Source of the DNA: Chaetorhynchus papuensis
Lineage: Eukaryota > Chordata > Aves > Passeriformes > Rhipiduridae
Length of the DNA stretch: 64,000 nt
Assembly: GCA_013396525.1 (NCBI GenBank)
Contig: VWYX01000710.1
Location: 186,001 to 250,000 of the forward strand
Reading direction: 5' to 3'
The notes under the pieces were generated by a model. The model ran no database searches. It had not been told where the DNA came from and worked only from the letters and a program-made list of their open reading frames with translations. Below are positions 47,801 to 60,575 of the stretch, piece by piece (position 1 is the first letter of the stretch; each line of letters opens with the position of its first letter). Made by a program: the position numbers and the translations under genes.

Positions 47801-50800
47801 TTGCTTATTTACAAATCTCTGTTAAATAAGTTGGCAGCCTGCACAAGGGGCATTTTCTTCCAGAGAATGCTCATGCCAGAGGTACTGCTTTATGTAGAAA
47901 ATGTGTAAGTTAAAACATCAGAATCTTAATGGTCAAAAATGTTTGCTTTCTTAGCAGTAACATACAAAAATGGTTCCAGTGTCAATGTTGTCACTACCAA
48001 AGAGTCACATAATTTGGAAGACGCAAACACTGAGCTTTGGCCTGTTAAATGTGCTTGTTAATTGGTTAATCACCAATATTTGTTTATATGGCACAATTAA
48101 TAGAAACGTCAGTTGCCTTACTCGATGCTGCTTTAAACATTTAGATTATTGAAGCAGATCTTTATCTGCTTTGTCTTCATGTAGTTGTTTCATTCTTAGT
48201 GTCAGTGGTTTGTTGCGGAGTTCATTAGAAACCTCAATTTTGGGCCATTTGCCTTTGTTTCCAAAACTTTTGTGCGGATTTATTATAAGCACAGCATTCC
48301 CACCTGTTTGCACGCCTTCAGAGGAGGACCACAGTGTTCCCTTCTCCTCAGTGTGAGCATTTTGTTTTCACAAGAAAACCCACTCATTCTTGTGTCAAGA
48401 CAGAGAGAAACACAGAAGTGTGAACACATTACAGGGAATTTTCACACTTCAAAGGAACTAAGATTGTACACTCTCTACTGAACCTTGCAGGAGGCAGAAG
48501 TGAGGCTCAGCTCAGCCATTGCTGGGACTGAACATGCTCTGCCCTTACATGTCTCCCTTTTTTGGGATCAGGGAGAGGGCAGGCAGGATTCATTAAGCTG
48601 AACAACACACAAGCACTGAAAGCAATAAAGGAAAGCAGTCAACACCTTAAAATGATTGAACCAAGTCCTAAACCTTGCCCTGTAGTGATTATTGATGTGC
48701 CTCCCACTATGAAAGGCTGGTGAATTTTAAGAAAGGTGTGAGGGAGTAATCTTCTGAAAAATTTTTATAGCTGCAGCCTTTGGGGTTTGGTTGTCATGTC
48801 TTTTTTTATCAGCCAGGAAGGGAAAATTGAAATTAAGTCCTTGATTACAGCTGAAATTATATTTTTGTGTGTGTGTGTTATGAAGACAGTACTTTAGCTG
48901 AAGTATGGCTCCAGTGTTGTCTTTCAGTGCATGGCTTTGGTTAAATCAGCTCTGGCTGCAAGTGTGGGATTTTAAAAGAGTGAAGTTGTGAATATTTTGG
49001 GTAAGTGTGAAGCACAGTGCTTCGGTTTTGGTGGGTTGTTTTCTCTTGGTGTAGCAGGCTGCAGATGCAGGGTGTGCAAAGCACAAGGGAGGTGGGTGTC
49101 AAATAATCATCATTCCCTCTGCAGAGACCAGCCAGGTTTGGTAAGCATGGATTGCAGGAAAAGTTCTGGAGAGTTAGTGAGAGTTGTGATGAGATCAGTT
49201 TGGATTCGATGCCGAGAACTCTGAATGACAGTTTCCTTGAGATGTGTGGTTTTGAGAGTTGGTGTTGAAATCTCTTGCACATTGTCAGCCCAAATAAATG
49301 GGCTGTGTCTGTGGAGGCCTGAAAGCAAAGTCAGAAGTGGAAAGTAAGACTACAGGAAATGCCAGAAATATACTCAGATTTCCTAGAACTTTAGAAGTAA
49401 AGGAGGGAGATATCTTGATGCATCTCTTTCATACTTATGTGAAATACAAGTAGTTGTAAGTAAGGCTTTAATAAAAGACACAAAAGCAGGGGTTCTTCCA
49501 GGGAAGGGAACTTGACAGGCTTAGGAATACACTTCATTTCCTAGGGGCTATGGAACAGAGTCAGGATGCTTCCTTTCTTTTGTGAATTACTTTTAAGCTC
49601 AGGAAATAAACACGAGGAAATTTTAATTGAATAGGAGTGCATATCAGTGACAAAACCAAACTGTGCTTTGGAAATGCCAGTGCTCTGTGTGGTAGCAGCC
49701 CTGGCGCTTCAGTCTTGGCAGAGCTGAACTCCCCATCAAAGAAGGATGCATTTGCCATGTCTGTAGGGCAGATGAGCATTTTTAGTAATGAATTGAGTGG
49801 CTTAAAGAGAAATTTCAAGATAAACTTCTACTGCAGCTTGATTATATTTTTAAGTAAAATTGGATTTGCGGGGTGGTTTAAATTAGATCTGCCAATTTGG
49901 ACTTCAAGAAGGGCTTTATGCTTGCATAAATAATGGTTTTGGTTTTTTTTTTTTCTTTCAACAGAGGTTGCAGACCTTGAAGCTAATTTACCTTGTGAGT
50001 ATAACATTTAATAGTATGCATTTTAAGGGGGAAAGGACAATTGAAGTGAACATTTTGACTGACGTATGAATGCTGATGGTAATTGTTAACTCCAGGGAAA
50101 GCTGTGCAAAGCTCCACCGCTCTGGCTTGGACAGGTTTTCTCTGTTGCTTCCTCTTACAGGGCTGTGGAGAGGTGGACCCTCATTAGTGTCCTTTGGAAG
50201 GAGTACTGATAATTTGCCTCCAGAATTTGATTTCTGGGGAGTGGCAGCAAAACTTTGATTAAACACCCAAAAGGTTCCTGGGATTCAAGAGTGCAATTAG
50301 TGCCCTCACTTCTGTTTTTTTCTTCATTCTCTTATTTTCAAAACAGGACATTCTGACTTAAGAGGCAGAGTGAATAGCTCAGCTCTCAGGGAACATGAAG
50401 TCACCCTGCAGTTTTTTCACTTTAATGTTCAAGATGTAACCTGATGTCTTTGTTAATAGTGAAAATACTCATGAAAATTGATTTTTTAAGAGTGATCCAT
50501 ATTCCCTTAAAAAAAAAAAAAGATAATGTGATTTTTAGCCCTGGAATTTTACTTGAGACATAAGCCTTCCTTGAAGGCAGTTATAGAGAATTTACACAAT
50601 AATTTTAGTTAAACTTTTTTCAGTGTAGGTTCTGTTACAGGGTAACAAATACCTGAGAAATGTGTGCTTTTAGTTCCTACAATGTGAGTGCATTGCTAGC
50701 GTTTGTGTACAGTTCTGGTTAGTTTTTTTTCAGGCAAACAGGATTTTAAACTGTTATACTATTAGCTCCTTGGCTACAGAAAAGCAACAGCCAGCTTGAT

Positions 50801-53800
50801 GGGTTAAGAAGCTAAAGGCTACATAATATGGGTGATAAAATATCCATGGACAGACTCATCTCCTCAAACCAGCTTGTCTCTGCCACAGTCAAGAACGGCC
50901 ACTTCCGTGCATAGGAAGCCAACTTGGGTTGTGTCATCGAATGCAAACAAAGGGCTCTTAATGCTGGGAGCTTGCAGCTGTTGAACTGAAACCACTGACA
51001 GTTCCAGCAGATTGTTCCCTTTTCCTCACACTTGTTCTTCATTGTCACTGTTCTCATTGAATTAATCTTGTCCGAGAGTGAAAACTTCGAGTTTGGTTTG
51101 TGATGCTCCAGAACTTTGGGAAATCACTTGACTGAAAGGTAGGGGTTAATCAGGGAGTCAGCTTGAAGAGGGTGAAAGAGGATTTATTTGCTTTTCAAAC
51201 AGTGGAGAGCTCATTGTCTGATATAAATTATTCTTTTGTTTCACAGGTACATGTAAAGTGAATTTTCCTGACCCAAACAAGCTCCATTACTTTCAGCTAA
51301 CTGTAACCCCAGGTAATTTTTTTAAACATGTTACTTTTGTTTCTCTATGTGTTGGTGTTTGGGAAACGTAATTCCAAGAGGAATTCCAGTAGAGCCTTGA
51401 GTCCAAGAAAGTCTGGCTGTAATGGTGATTATTTTGTTATCAGGATGGAGACACTGGGCTGAGTTTTGACAACCAGATTCCAATGAAAAGAAATGAGTAG
51501 GGTTAGGAAATACTCAGATCTTGTTTGCTTACTTTGACTGAGAACTCTTTTCCTCTCAGCCAGTCTCAAAGCACCTTGTTTAATTTTCTGAGAGGAATCT
51601 TGGGCTGGGCATTACTGGGTTACAGCCCTGTTAGGTTGTGTATTCTGTTGTGCTGATTGCTCAGTTCTGCACAGGTGAGGAGGGAGGTTACCAATATAAC
51701 GCTGCTGGAAAACTTCAAACCCAGGCATGCCTGAAGATGCTTAACAAGGAGGAGTCTGAGTCTTTGAATGCTCAAATATGTGGAAATCAGATCTTTTGTT
51801 ATTAACACAACTTAAGTATACTCTGAAGCTCTTGCTGGCAGGCTGGTCAATAAAAACAGTTTCATAAATTACCATTTCTATGTAAGTTTCTTAATAGCCA
51901 CCCGAAATTGGTGTTTGCTTTGCATCTTAGAATAGAAAGTTGTGTTTCATGGATGAATTTACATGGAAAGTTATTTAAACTTCACATGCACTTCTTGTTT
52001 TTGTTTGAGACTGTGCAGGTGCTTAAATGAGAACATTGCCATATGCAGTGCACCAAATGGTTTGAGTTAGATGTGCTGGGATCCCCCTGCCAGCTCATTC
52101 TTGTAAATGCCCATTTTCTGTAGGTGCTTTTTGACCACAGAGTTTGGGTGAGGTGTGTCAGTCATCCTGAAGCAGTACCTGGAGAAATAGTGGTGTGCAC
52201 TTAATGAATGGAGTGCTGGGAATGTTTCTGCTGATCCAGTACTTTGAAATCAGAGCGGCACTAGGTGTCACTGTTGCTGTTTATTAGCCCAAATCAACTG
52301 GCCCTTCCTCCAGCAGAAATTTTGGGTGATCTCTGTTAACGTGTCCATTCATGTGACTCCTTTTTGTGATGGAAGAATGAGTGAGGCTGCCCTTGTCAGT
52401 GTAATGAAAAAGAAATGCAAGAGCTCATCTAGAACTATGGCCCTGTCAATCCGTGTAGGAGTTGTGCTCGTGTTTACTTGGCGGGTGTTAATTCTGCTTG
52501 CACCAAATGCCCTTAAGCTTGTATGATGGTGCTTTATTATATTTTGGAAAGGAGTTGACTTTGCAAGAGCATCACTGTGCAAATCAGGGATGTATGAAAA
52601 AAGCTGGCCTCACTCCAAGGTGTCTAAATCCTAGGAATTGTTTTGTCTGTTCACTGCTGTGCAGCAAGATGCTGCAGGCAGAAACCAGCTGTTGAATGCA
52701 GAGCATGGGTTTTGTGCCAGCTTCGTTGCTGAAATGATCTTGCCAGATAATCTTAATTAACATTTTGTTACTCTAAATATAGCTGCACAGCTGAAGTCTC
52801 TGCAGTTGCAGCCTGACCCAAGTAAACATCTATTTTCAGCTGTGCATAATTCAGGTGTAGAATCTTGTGATCAGCCATAGCTTAGCACTCTAAAGGCAGA
52901 ACACAACACAGACCAAGAAAACCTTTGTAGTTTTCTGCCTCCCTTCAATACTGAAGTTTTCTTTAATGTATGCTAAATCTCAGTTTCCTTGAGGCAGCAA
53001 AGTGGTTGTCACGGAAGTTTTATGGCTCAAGTGGGCTTGAGCCAACTCTTTTTGTATTGTCTGAACAGTATTGCATGAATCTTGACTTTGTTCTGTGCAG
53101 TCATTTTGAATGTGGCTGGTCTTGAAAGGACAGTAAAAGAAGGTTCCTTAGGCTCTCACAAAAAGACTAATTTGAATAAGAAAATAGACTTGACCACCAA
53201 GCAGAAGTCCTTTCAGGTCCCTTGCTCAGCACCTCTCACAAAAACCTTTCTCAGCCAGCATTTAATGTTGCAAAATTATTCTGGTGACAGGAAGTTTTTA
53301 ATTTAAAATGATTTTGTAGAAAATCTTGATTGAGGGTGGCTGCTTTTTTCCCATAATTGAAGAAAGCCCAATTCCTGTATGTTGCAGCTGTCTGCAGTGC
53401 ACTATCAGTGAATATTTAGCAGTACATGCTAGAAAATGGCTAAGACTTGGATTTTTCTGCTGCAGTGGACAAAACTCTGTGTTCCCAAGGCGGACACTGC
53501 TGGTTTTCTCTGCTGTCTGAAGCTTCTCTTCCCTTTAGTCATCTGAAACAGTTGTTCTGCCTCTGAAAAATGCCCTTGTGCCACCACCTGCCTCTGTTCT
53601 TATTTTTGCACCAGTATCATTGGATTAAAATCTAGGGGAAATAAGGAGATAGATGCTTAGAATACAGGCAGAGTCCTGCTTGCTGCACTGGTATTTGGAG
53701 CACAAAATTGGAATCTGAGGACTAAAACATGGTAATGACCTGGAAAAAAATGAAGGAGGTGAGTTTAGGTAGCTTATACATGAAAAAACCCAGAAGAGTG

Positions 53801-56800
53801 AGTGCAGTTAATGTAATTTCCCTGCAGTTCCCAGGCAGTTGGACTAGTCTGAGGTTGGTGTGGATATGAGTCTCACTCTAGGGGGATTAATAAAGACCCT
53901 GTTTCGTGGTGACATGCTCACAAATATTGGTGAGCATGGCTGAGCAAGGCTGATTCAGGGAGCTGCTATCCAAAGTGCATCCTTTGTGGCCTGCCCTAAT
54001 TATCTTGCATTTTCTCCTAAAGTGAGGAAATAATTTGGTTAAATGTTTTCCAGAGCACTTTGGCCATTAAAACACCCTACAAATGCAAGCTAAGATTAGT
54101 CAGGTTGTTGATAATGAAACTTGAGACTGAAGTGGGAGGGGTGCTTGCTCTGCTAATACAGCTTGAAGACATAAATTTAAGCAGTAGGAGGAAAACTGTG
54201 GCTCAGACTTACTCCCTTTTTAGCAAAAATCTCTGTGGCTAACTTCCTAAGTTATGTGTTAAAGCTGTTCTATTTGATGGTTTTATTTATAGCTCTTTCC
54301 TCACTGTTAATTTCTGCCAGAACTTTTTTCCCACCACTTTTCCATGCCTAAAAAAACCGAGGATGTTTCTCCCAGCCTGAGAACTAACTTACTTGAGATG
54401 CTGAAAGATGACTCCATTGTGAAGGGTTATCTTGTTAATGCAGTGCAAGATTTCTGGCTGGGTACTGAGGCTCTCCAGAATTTTTAATATACATTTGAGT
54501 GATTGGTAATGAGTAGCTTTATTGCTGCTCTACAAACATAGAGGAAGGATTGTATAAAAGAGGGGAGGAGAGATGTCTTGGTCTCCTAATTGTGTAAATA
54601 TGTCCTTGCTTATTTTACAGCAGAGCCAGTAGCTTACCCAGTGTGGGTTTTGGTTAGTGCTAGTGGATTGGTGTCAAGATAAAACCAAAACATAAAATGA
54701 GTTGTAATGTGATGAAGCAGTGATGAATATTGAATTGTCTTGGAGGGAGACTTGATCTGAAAGTTCTTGAGTGTTTCTCTTGGACAGTCACTGCAGTGAG
54801 TGTTCATTAAACCTGAGGATTTTCTTTGACATAAGACACATGTGGATACATCCATCAGCAGGCATTTATTTCATTTTAGCAGGGGTGGAATGTGAAGAGC
54901 TGCTGCATGCTTTGCTCCAAGTCCAGCAAATCAAGGAACTAGTGACATTAAGCCAAGGAAAAATAACTTTTGTACTTGGAAATGTACATAATTCCTGACA
55001 CTTGGTTAAAATCTATTATTGTGTTAGGTGGTGGATAAAGTGCACTTAGCTGTGTTCTGTTGAATAAATGGTGGTATTCAAGCTCCTAGGGGACATTGGA
55101 CCATTTTCCCAAAGAATCCTTTCTGGAACAGCGTCTGAGTATTTTGCACATTTGACAGGGAGCAGTTTTATCAAAGGGTATCACCTGTAACTCACCTTTT
55201 ACTTCTTGTTCTTCAGTAATGGCTTGCTGTCCTGATTTTTTTTAAAAACAGAAGATGAATGCTTTTATCTTGCTTTTTTTTGTAGAAAAATCAGTGCATG
55301 TCCCTTTACTTTCTGGTAAAGCACAGCGTGCCTGAGGTTGCTTAATAAATCCAGCACGCTTCAGAATTGAATTGGAGTGAGGGAATTAAAAAGCAGATCA
55401 GGAGACAGCAACCTGAATGAGGATTTTGATGACCTACAGTAGGAAAGCTACGTTTTTTTGTGGTTTGGAACGAGCTAGATAATAACAAAATTCATCTTAG
55501 TCCTTCTGTAACTATGGATTGTTTCACAGAACATTTGTTTTCGGGGTTGGTTTAAAAAATACAGAAAACCTGCATAATATAATGCCAGCCAGCCCTCCTG
55601 GCCTTCTCTGGGGCTGGAGTGCTCAAGGTGGTTTGAGCCTGAGCATCCGTCAGGTGTCTCATACCCCCAGTGTGGGCTGGGTACCTGTTTCCCTTTTTTA
55701 ATGAAAAACCTCAGTAATGGCAATGCCAGACACATTTCAGATCACTTGCAGGCATTGCAGCTTCCAAGCACAGCTATTTCGAGAGTTGCAGGCTGACTGT
55801 CACCCTATTCTATTTTCCCTGGTTAAATGTAAGCAGATATTTTAATATGTACTATTTGAGAATTTAGCCCTTTAAATAACTTCAGTATTGAGTCTGAGGT
55901 TGGCAGAGAGGCAGACATGTTTTCCTAGCTGATACATCATTGTAAGGTAATTACAATAAAAGAGCCTGCTTGCTCTTACTGAAGTACACTCTGAAACATG
56001 CTCTTGCACACATCATTTGTACCACTCACTGTGATTGCTAGCACAGGTTTGGGAAGATGTGCTTGGTCCTGGAGCAGGATTTAGCAATGTGTTAGCAAGT
56101 GCAGTATTTCTCCAGCTCATTCCAAGGGTCACTGATGTGGCACTGCCTGCCACATGCCAGGATTTTCTTCTTTCGAGAAGAAGTTGTTCTTCTTTCTTCT
56201 TAAGAGAAGTTCAGTCCCTTCTGTTCTCTTTTTTCTTAAGAGAAGTTCAGTCCCAGTGAGGCCTTTTCCTGGTCTTAAAATCAAGAGTCAAAAACGGCTA
56301 GAAGGGAAAAAAGGATTTTACCTCGGTGTTTATTTTAAGGATCTTTAGGTGCACCATGTCCAGGTCGAATGCACCTCCGTGCACACCCCAATGCACACTG
56401 CACCAGAGATCTGGTATTACATTATAGTAATTAGCATATCTATCCAAAATTCCCCAATAAGAGGCTCAAGTGAGCCCCTCCTCCCCCAGGAACCTTCCCC
56501 TGGATGGTTCTATCTGAGTTTACAAAATGTGTTCTGGAGAGGACCTTGGGCTCTGGGCACACTGATCCCTCACTACAAAGCTTCTAAAATGTTTGGTCTC
56601 CCAGCTTGACAAACAAGTCCAAGAATGTAGGCAAAAAGCACCAAGAATACAGAAGTTGTAAAAAGGTATAAAAAGGGCATAAAAGAAAAGGCAAAAAATC
56701 ATCATGGCATCACCAGGTTCCTCTAGCTTGGTAGCCCTGTTACTGTGATCAGGATGGTGGGTTTTTCTGGGACTGTTGGCTCTTCTGACTTCAAATTTCC

Positions 56801-59800
56801 ACGGTAGAAATGTTGGGAGTGCGGGAAGATGCTGCTCACACGCTCCTTGGTGTAGGTGGCAGCTGGTGATGCAACCAGTGTAAGTATTTGATGAGAACCC
56901 TGTGCTGTTGTTTTAATCTTTGTGTTTTTCTCTCACTTAAGTATTTTCCTTGTTTTTCTTTTCTAGATGAGGGCTATTACCAAGGGGGAAAGTTTCAGTT
57001 TGAAACTGAAGTTCCTGATGCCTACAATATGGTGGTGAGTATTTGTCATTAGTCTAATAGTTGTCATTTTGGATTTTCTTTGCAGGTAACAGGACTTCAG
57101 GGGGAACTTGGCACTGAGACTTAGAAAGGCTCTTCTTTCTCCTAATAGAACAAATCTCTGCAACTGTCTGGCAGAAGCTCTTGGAAGGGCAGATGAGTCA
57201 GACCTGAGTGTCCTCCCTGCTGCTTAATTATTCATGAGACCTGCATTTAATGATTATTCTCATTAAAAAGTTTCTATATCTAAGAATGAAAGAAGTAAAC
57301 CAAAAGGAAAAGGTTGATAGTTTTGTAATTCGCCCCCCCACCAATCCTTCTGCTTTGTTGTCTTTTGGTGTTGATAGTTCAGGGTTTTTTCAGAGAGGCT
57401 GAAGAATGTGTCGGGGAAGATCCTAGAGAAGAGTTTCAGGGAAGCTCTTTGGCTCCTGTTCAGCTGCATTGAGCCTAAATTCAGCATTATCTACATGTAG
57501 TAGTTGCAGTCACAACTGGGTGGTGTTTGCAGTCGTGTGGGTTTGCTTGTGGGATGTTTAAAGTTCCCTTTAACTTTACCAAAGAATTTCATAGTATAAC
57601 AGAGATCACCCTTACTATTGTGTACTCATTTTATTTCCTTCAAGTTTTGTATTCCAGTTGTTCACCTAAACAACACTTCACAGGAAAGTGTTTGCTGTGT
57701 GTTAACAGGAGAGCAGAAGTTCAGTTTTGATCTGAGTTTTTTGATCCTCAGTTCCTATGATTACAAAGTCTCTGGTTTGTTACAGTTCCCTACTCAGCAC
57801 TGGCATAAAAGTCTGCAAGCAAATGTTAACTAAATATTTTTAAATCTGAGCACCTCTCATCCAATACAAAAATAAAAAGTTTGTATTTGTGCATTTTAGG
57901 GAAAAATGCAGGAGGTAGAATGTTAGATTGTGATCAGGTTATTAATGCAAATGTGTGCTCACCAATGTTGAGGTAATTATACCGAGGCTGTGGTTTGTTT
58001 CCTGCCAGGCAGAATGGGACTGAAACAAGTGATGCCTCTGTTTTCAGGAGAGCTCTGCAGACCTGCCAGGGCTCTCATCCCACAGGCAAGGCTGGGGTAT
58101 CACACCTCTGCACTGCGAAAAGGAGTGGATATGTGGAATTGTGACAGGGCAGAGGAGCATAAAATAAATAAAGAGGAAGAATTTGGAAGATTTTGTTTTG
58201 TGGTCTGCAGCCAAACCACTCTGTGCTTATCTCTGGTTAGTGTTTAGTTTCAGCCCATCTCAAGAAGTTTTTCAGAAACTGGTGGTGGAAAGTGGCAAGG
58301 AATATCTCAGGGCTGGACTGTAGTTCACCCCCAGGAATTTGTATCCCCACTGAGGCCTCCTGGGGGAATTATTTTTGTAGAAACTGTAAAGGAAAGAGCT
58401 GGAGTTGCAGTTGCAGGGTAGTTTAGCAGAATGCTTTGGGACTAGCTAATGTCTAGAGAAAACATTTCAAATAACATCAGTTCCAGGTTTCTCACATCCC
58501 TTCTCTAGGTAAAGTTCTTCACTAGTGAAGAACTACAGCTACAGGATACTTATCAAATTAAATATAGAAATAATACAGAATTTAAAAAAAATTACAAGAT
58601 CTGTTGGTACACTGTCTTTTTAGAGTGCAAACTTATCAAGAATTGAAACTGTTCATTTTAAATGAGGGATCCCAGAAGAGAAGTGGCTGCTTGGAAATGG
58701 AGAAGGAAGTGATTGCAGTCAGTGCTGTGCCCCCCAGCTGAGGTGGGATCTACCTGTGCAGCTGGTGGTGTCTGAGGGGAAGGAAGAGTTTGAGCAAGGA
58801 GATAAATGGATTTGGGGAGCTTTGCTGTGCAGAGGGTCACAGGTGTTCAAGTGAAACATCATCCTGAGGAAATCTCATGTGGATTTGTTGGTCTGGGGAG
58901 GGTTCAAAAATGACTTGGAGCAAGCTCGAAGGAGAAGTTTTGTCTGAAGAGAAATTTTATGGTAGTGCTGCAGTTGTCCTGTCTGTCTAACAGGGGAAAA
59001 GGAGAAAGAGAGAGAGAAAACCTTTGTCTTACTGTCAGGAGTGGGTTTTTCTAACTTTTAGCAATGAAAATCACTTTGAAAGGATAAAGGAATTCTTTTG
59101 TTTCTACAGTACAAAAAATGAGACACCACTTAATTCACTGTGAGGATTGGGGGATTTTTTTAAAAAGACTTTCTATAAAGCTTTTTTTTCTGACTTATTA
59201 ATACATTCCTGTTTGAAGGTGCATATGGTAGAAATTTACTCTTTTATCTTGATCTAATGGCATGAAATAAATTCTGCTGCTTTCCCTAGCTTGAGAACTA
59301 GACATCATCTTTCAAAACAATGTGAAAGTGTAGCTAATGAAAAGCTGTGCTGTTAGAAAACTTCTGAGAGGTTTTGGAGGTTAAAAAGTTTGAGACTGTT
59401 TCTGTGAGCCACTTAATTTTCAATAATGCCATGATTGATGTCCCTGAGTTATTGCACAGACATGAAGTGGAGGAAAGGCAAAATCTGCATTATCAATCCC
59501 AGATTTGTTGTGGTGATCAGTATTTTTTCTTCTAGAACATCTCTTTTAGGTATGTTTTTGGTATCTCTGTGCCATGCATATTTTTTCACCTTTTCCAAGG
59601 AGTCTTAATTTAAAAAATTTCTTAGAAAGATAATTGGGAAGTTGAGGACAAAATGAGGCAAAACACACGATGCTGTCATGCAGATACAGCTCTTGAAGCT
59701 GTTTTGCCTCTTGACTGAAGACTTCATTGGAAAAAGTGGAGGGAGATGGCTCCACATCTATAATCTGTGATTTAATTGAAGTTCTGCAAGGTGCTGATGG

Positions 59801-60575
59801 ATTCCAGGACACTTCCCATCAGAAATAATCTGCCTGATTGAAAGCTGCAAGTCCTAATGGGGAGAGCAGGGACGGAGCAACGTGCTGTTGCTAAGCTACT
59901 GAAATTTTTATGTCTCACTCTTTATTTACTTCACAAAACTAGAGCAAAGGAGCCTGTACTTTAAAAATCTGTATTTCAAACCCCCACTATGAAATTTGGA
60001 AATTTGGTGACCTTGCCTGTGGCTTTTTATTTTAGTGTCTCAAATTCAGCTCTGATGCATTCCTGTTCAGTTGTGAGCAGGAGGGTCTGTATTTAAAAGA
60101 AATTATTTATTTCCTCCTCAGCAGAGGATGCTGAGATAACAATCCCTGATTTGGACAAGGCTTGGTGGAAAGCACTTAGTTTTTTGGTTTGAATTATTGT
60201 CTTAATAGTTAAGTATGAAGAAACTGAATGACTTAGAGTGTTTTCTTTCCCCTGAAGGAGTAAACTTTCTTGGCTTTCTTAAAAGTTCTGTTTTTCGAAG
60301 GAAAAGCCCAGTTTTTATAAAGAATTGAGACAAGTTTAAAAGGCAGAGAAATCTGGTTTGACTCTTGTAGATTATGTATCGTTGCCCTAAACATACAAAC
60401 CCAGGCTGTGGATATCAAATATATATTTGCCTTTTTCTGTTTTATGAGTTATAACAGGGTTTATTTTCAAGGATAATACAGAAATTTGTTTTCTCTCCTG
60501 GCAGCCTCCAAAGGTAAAATGTTTGACAAGAATCTGGCACCCGAACATTACAGAGACAGGAGAAATCTGCTTAAG
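41872..60575 (+). CDS. UBE2F: UBE2F, NEDD8-conjugating E2, 5' part (C-terminus beyond window)
   Basis: Coding exons in view are 41872-41989, 49965-49994, 51247-51312, 56967-57034 and 60505-60575, with GT-AG borders, encoding residues 1-118. UBE2F takes NEDD8 from the NAE1-UBA3 E1 and passes it to cullin-5 with RBX2/RNF7, activating CRL5 ligases. Visible are the N-terminal E1/DCN1-docking tail [25 protein letters not shown] at 27-39, the UBC core ([14 protein letters not shown] at 56-69, [18 protein letters not shown] at 75-92), the HPN motif at 106-108 and the catalytic C116 in GEICLS. C116 has the same number as in the human protein as I know it. The start is the family Met-Leu-Thr start in the exon that begins at 41856. 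The remaining about 67 residues are not in the window. I looked up to 64000 and found no matching exon. The gene is an intact housekeeping type. Confidence 0.96.
43625..44300 (-). mobile_element. Possible degraded LTR-type repeat in UBE2F intron 2
   Basis: A long A/T-rich block has a TATA-like TTTATGCTAC context, repeated TATATATAC words and a central GC-richer part with GAGTCAGGGGGTTCAGAGTG. It looks like a passerine endogenous-retrovirus LTR in reverse orientation, but I cannot place its ends or a target duplication. I mark it tentatively; it could also be unique intronic DNA. Confidence 0.3.
48867..48880. repeat. Short (TG)n microsatellite
   Basis: A run of about six to seven TG units in UBE2F intron 2, with no further significance visible. 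Confidence 0.8.
56167..56715 (-). mobile_element. Probable solo LTR of an endogenous retrovirus, antisense in UBE2F intron
   Basis: Read on the minus strand, the block has LTR-like parts in order: an A/T-rich left part, a TATAAT-like TATAATG near 56422-56428, AATAAA at 56329-56334 and a trailing segment that could be R-U5. No gag, pol or env sequence flanks it, so it would be a solo LTR. A 22-bp stretch, TTCTTAAGAGAAGTTCAGTC plus CC, occurs at 56197-56218 and again at 56233-56254. The exact ends and a target-site duplication could not be fixed by eye. Confidence 0.5.
56197..56254. repeat. 36-bp-period direct repeat inside the LTR-like block
   Basis: Two identical 22-base segments begin 36 bases apart, separated by a T/C-rich spacer. 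The arrangement suggests an internal duplication near one end of the LTR-like block. Confidence 0.85.
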
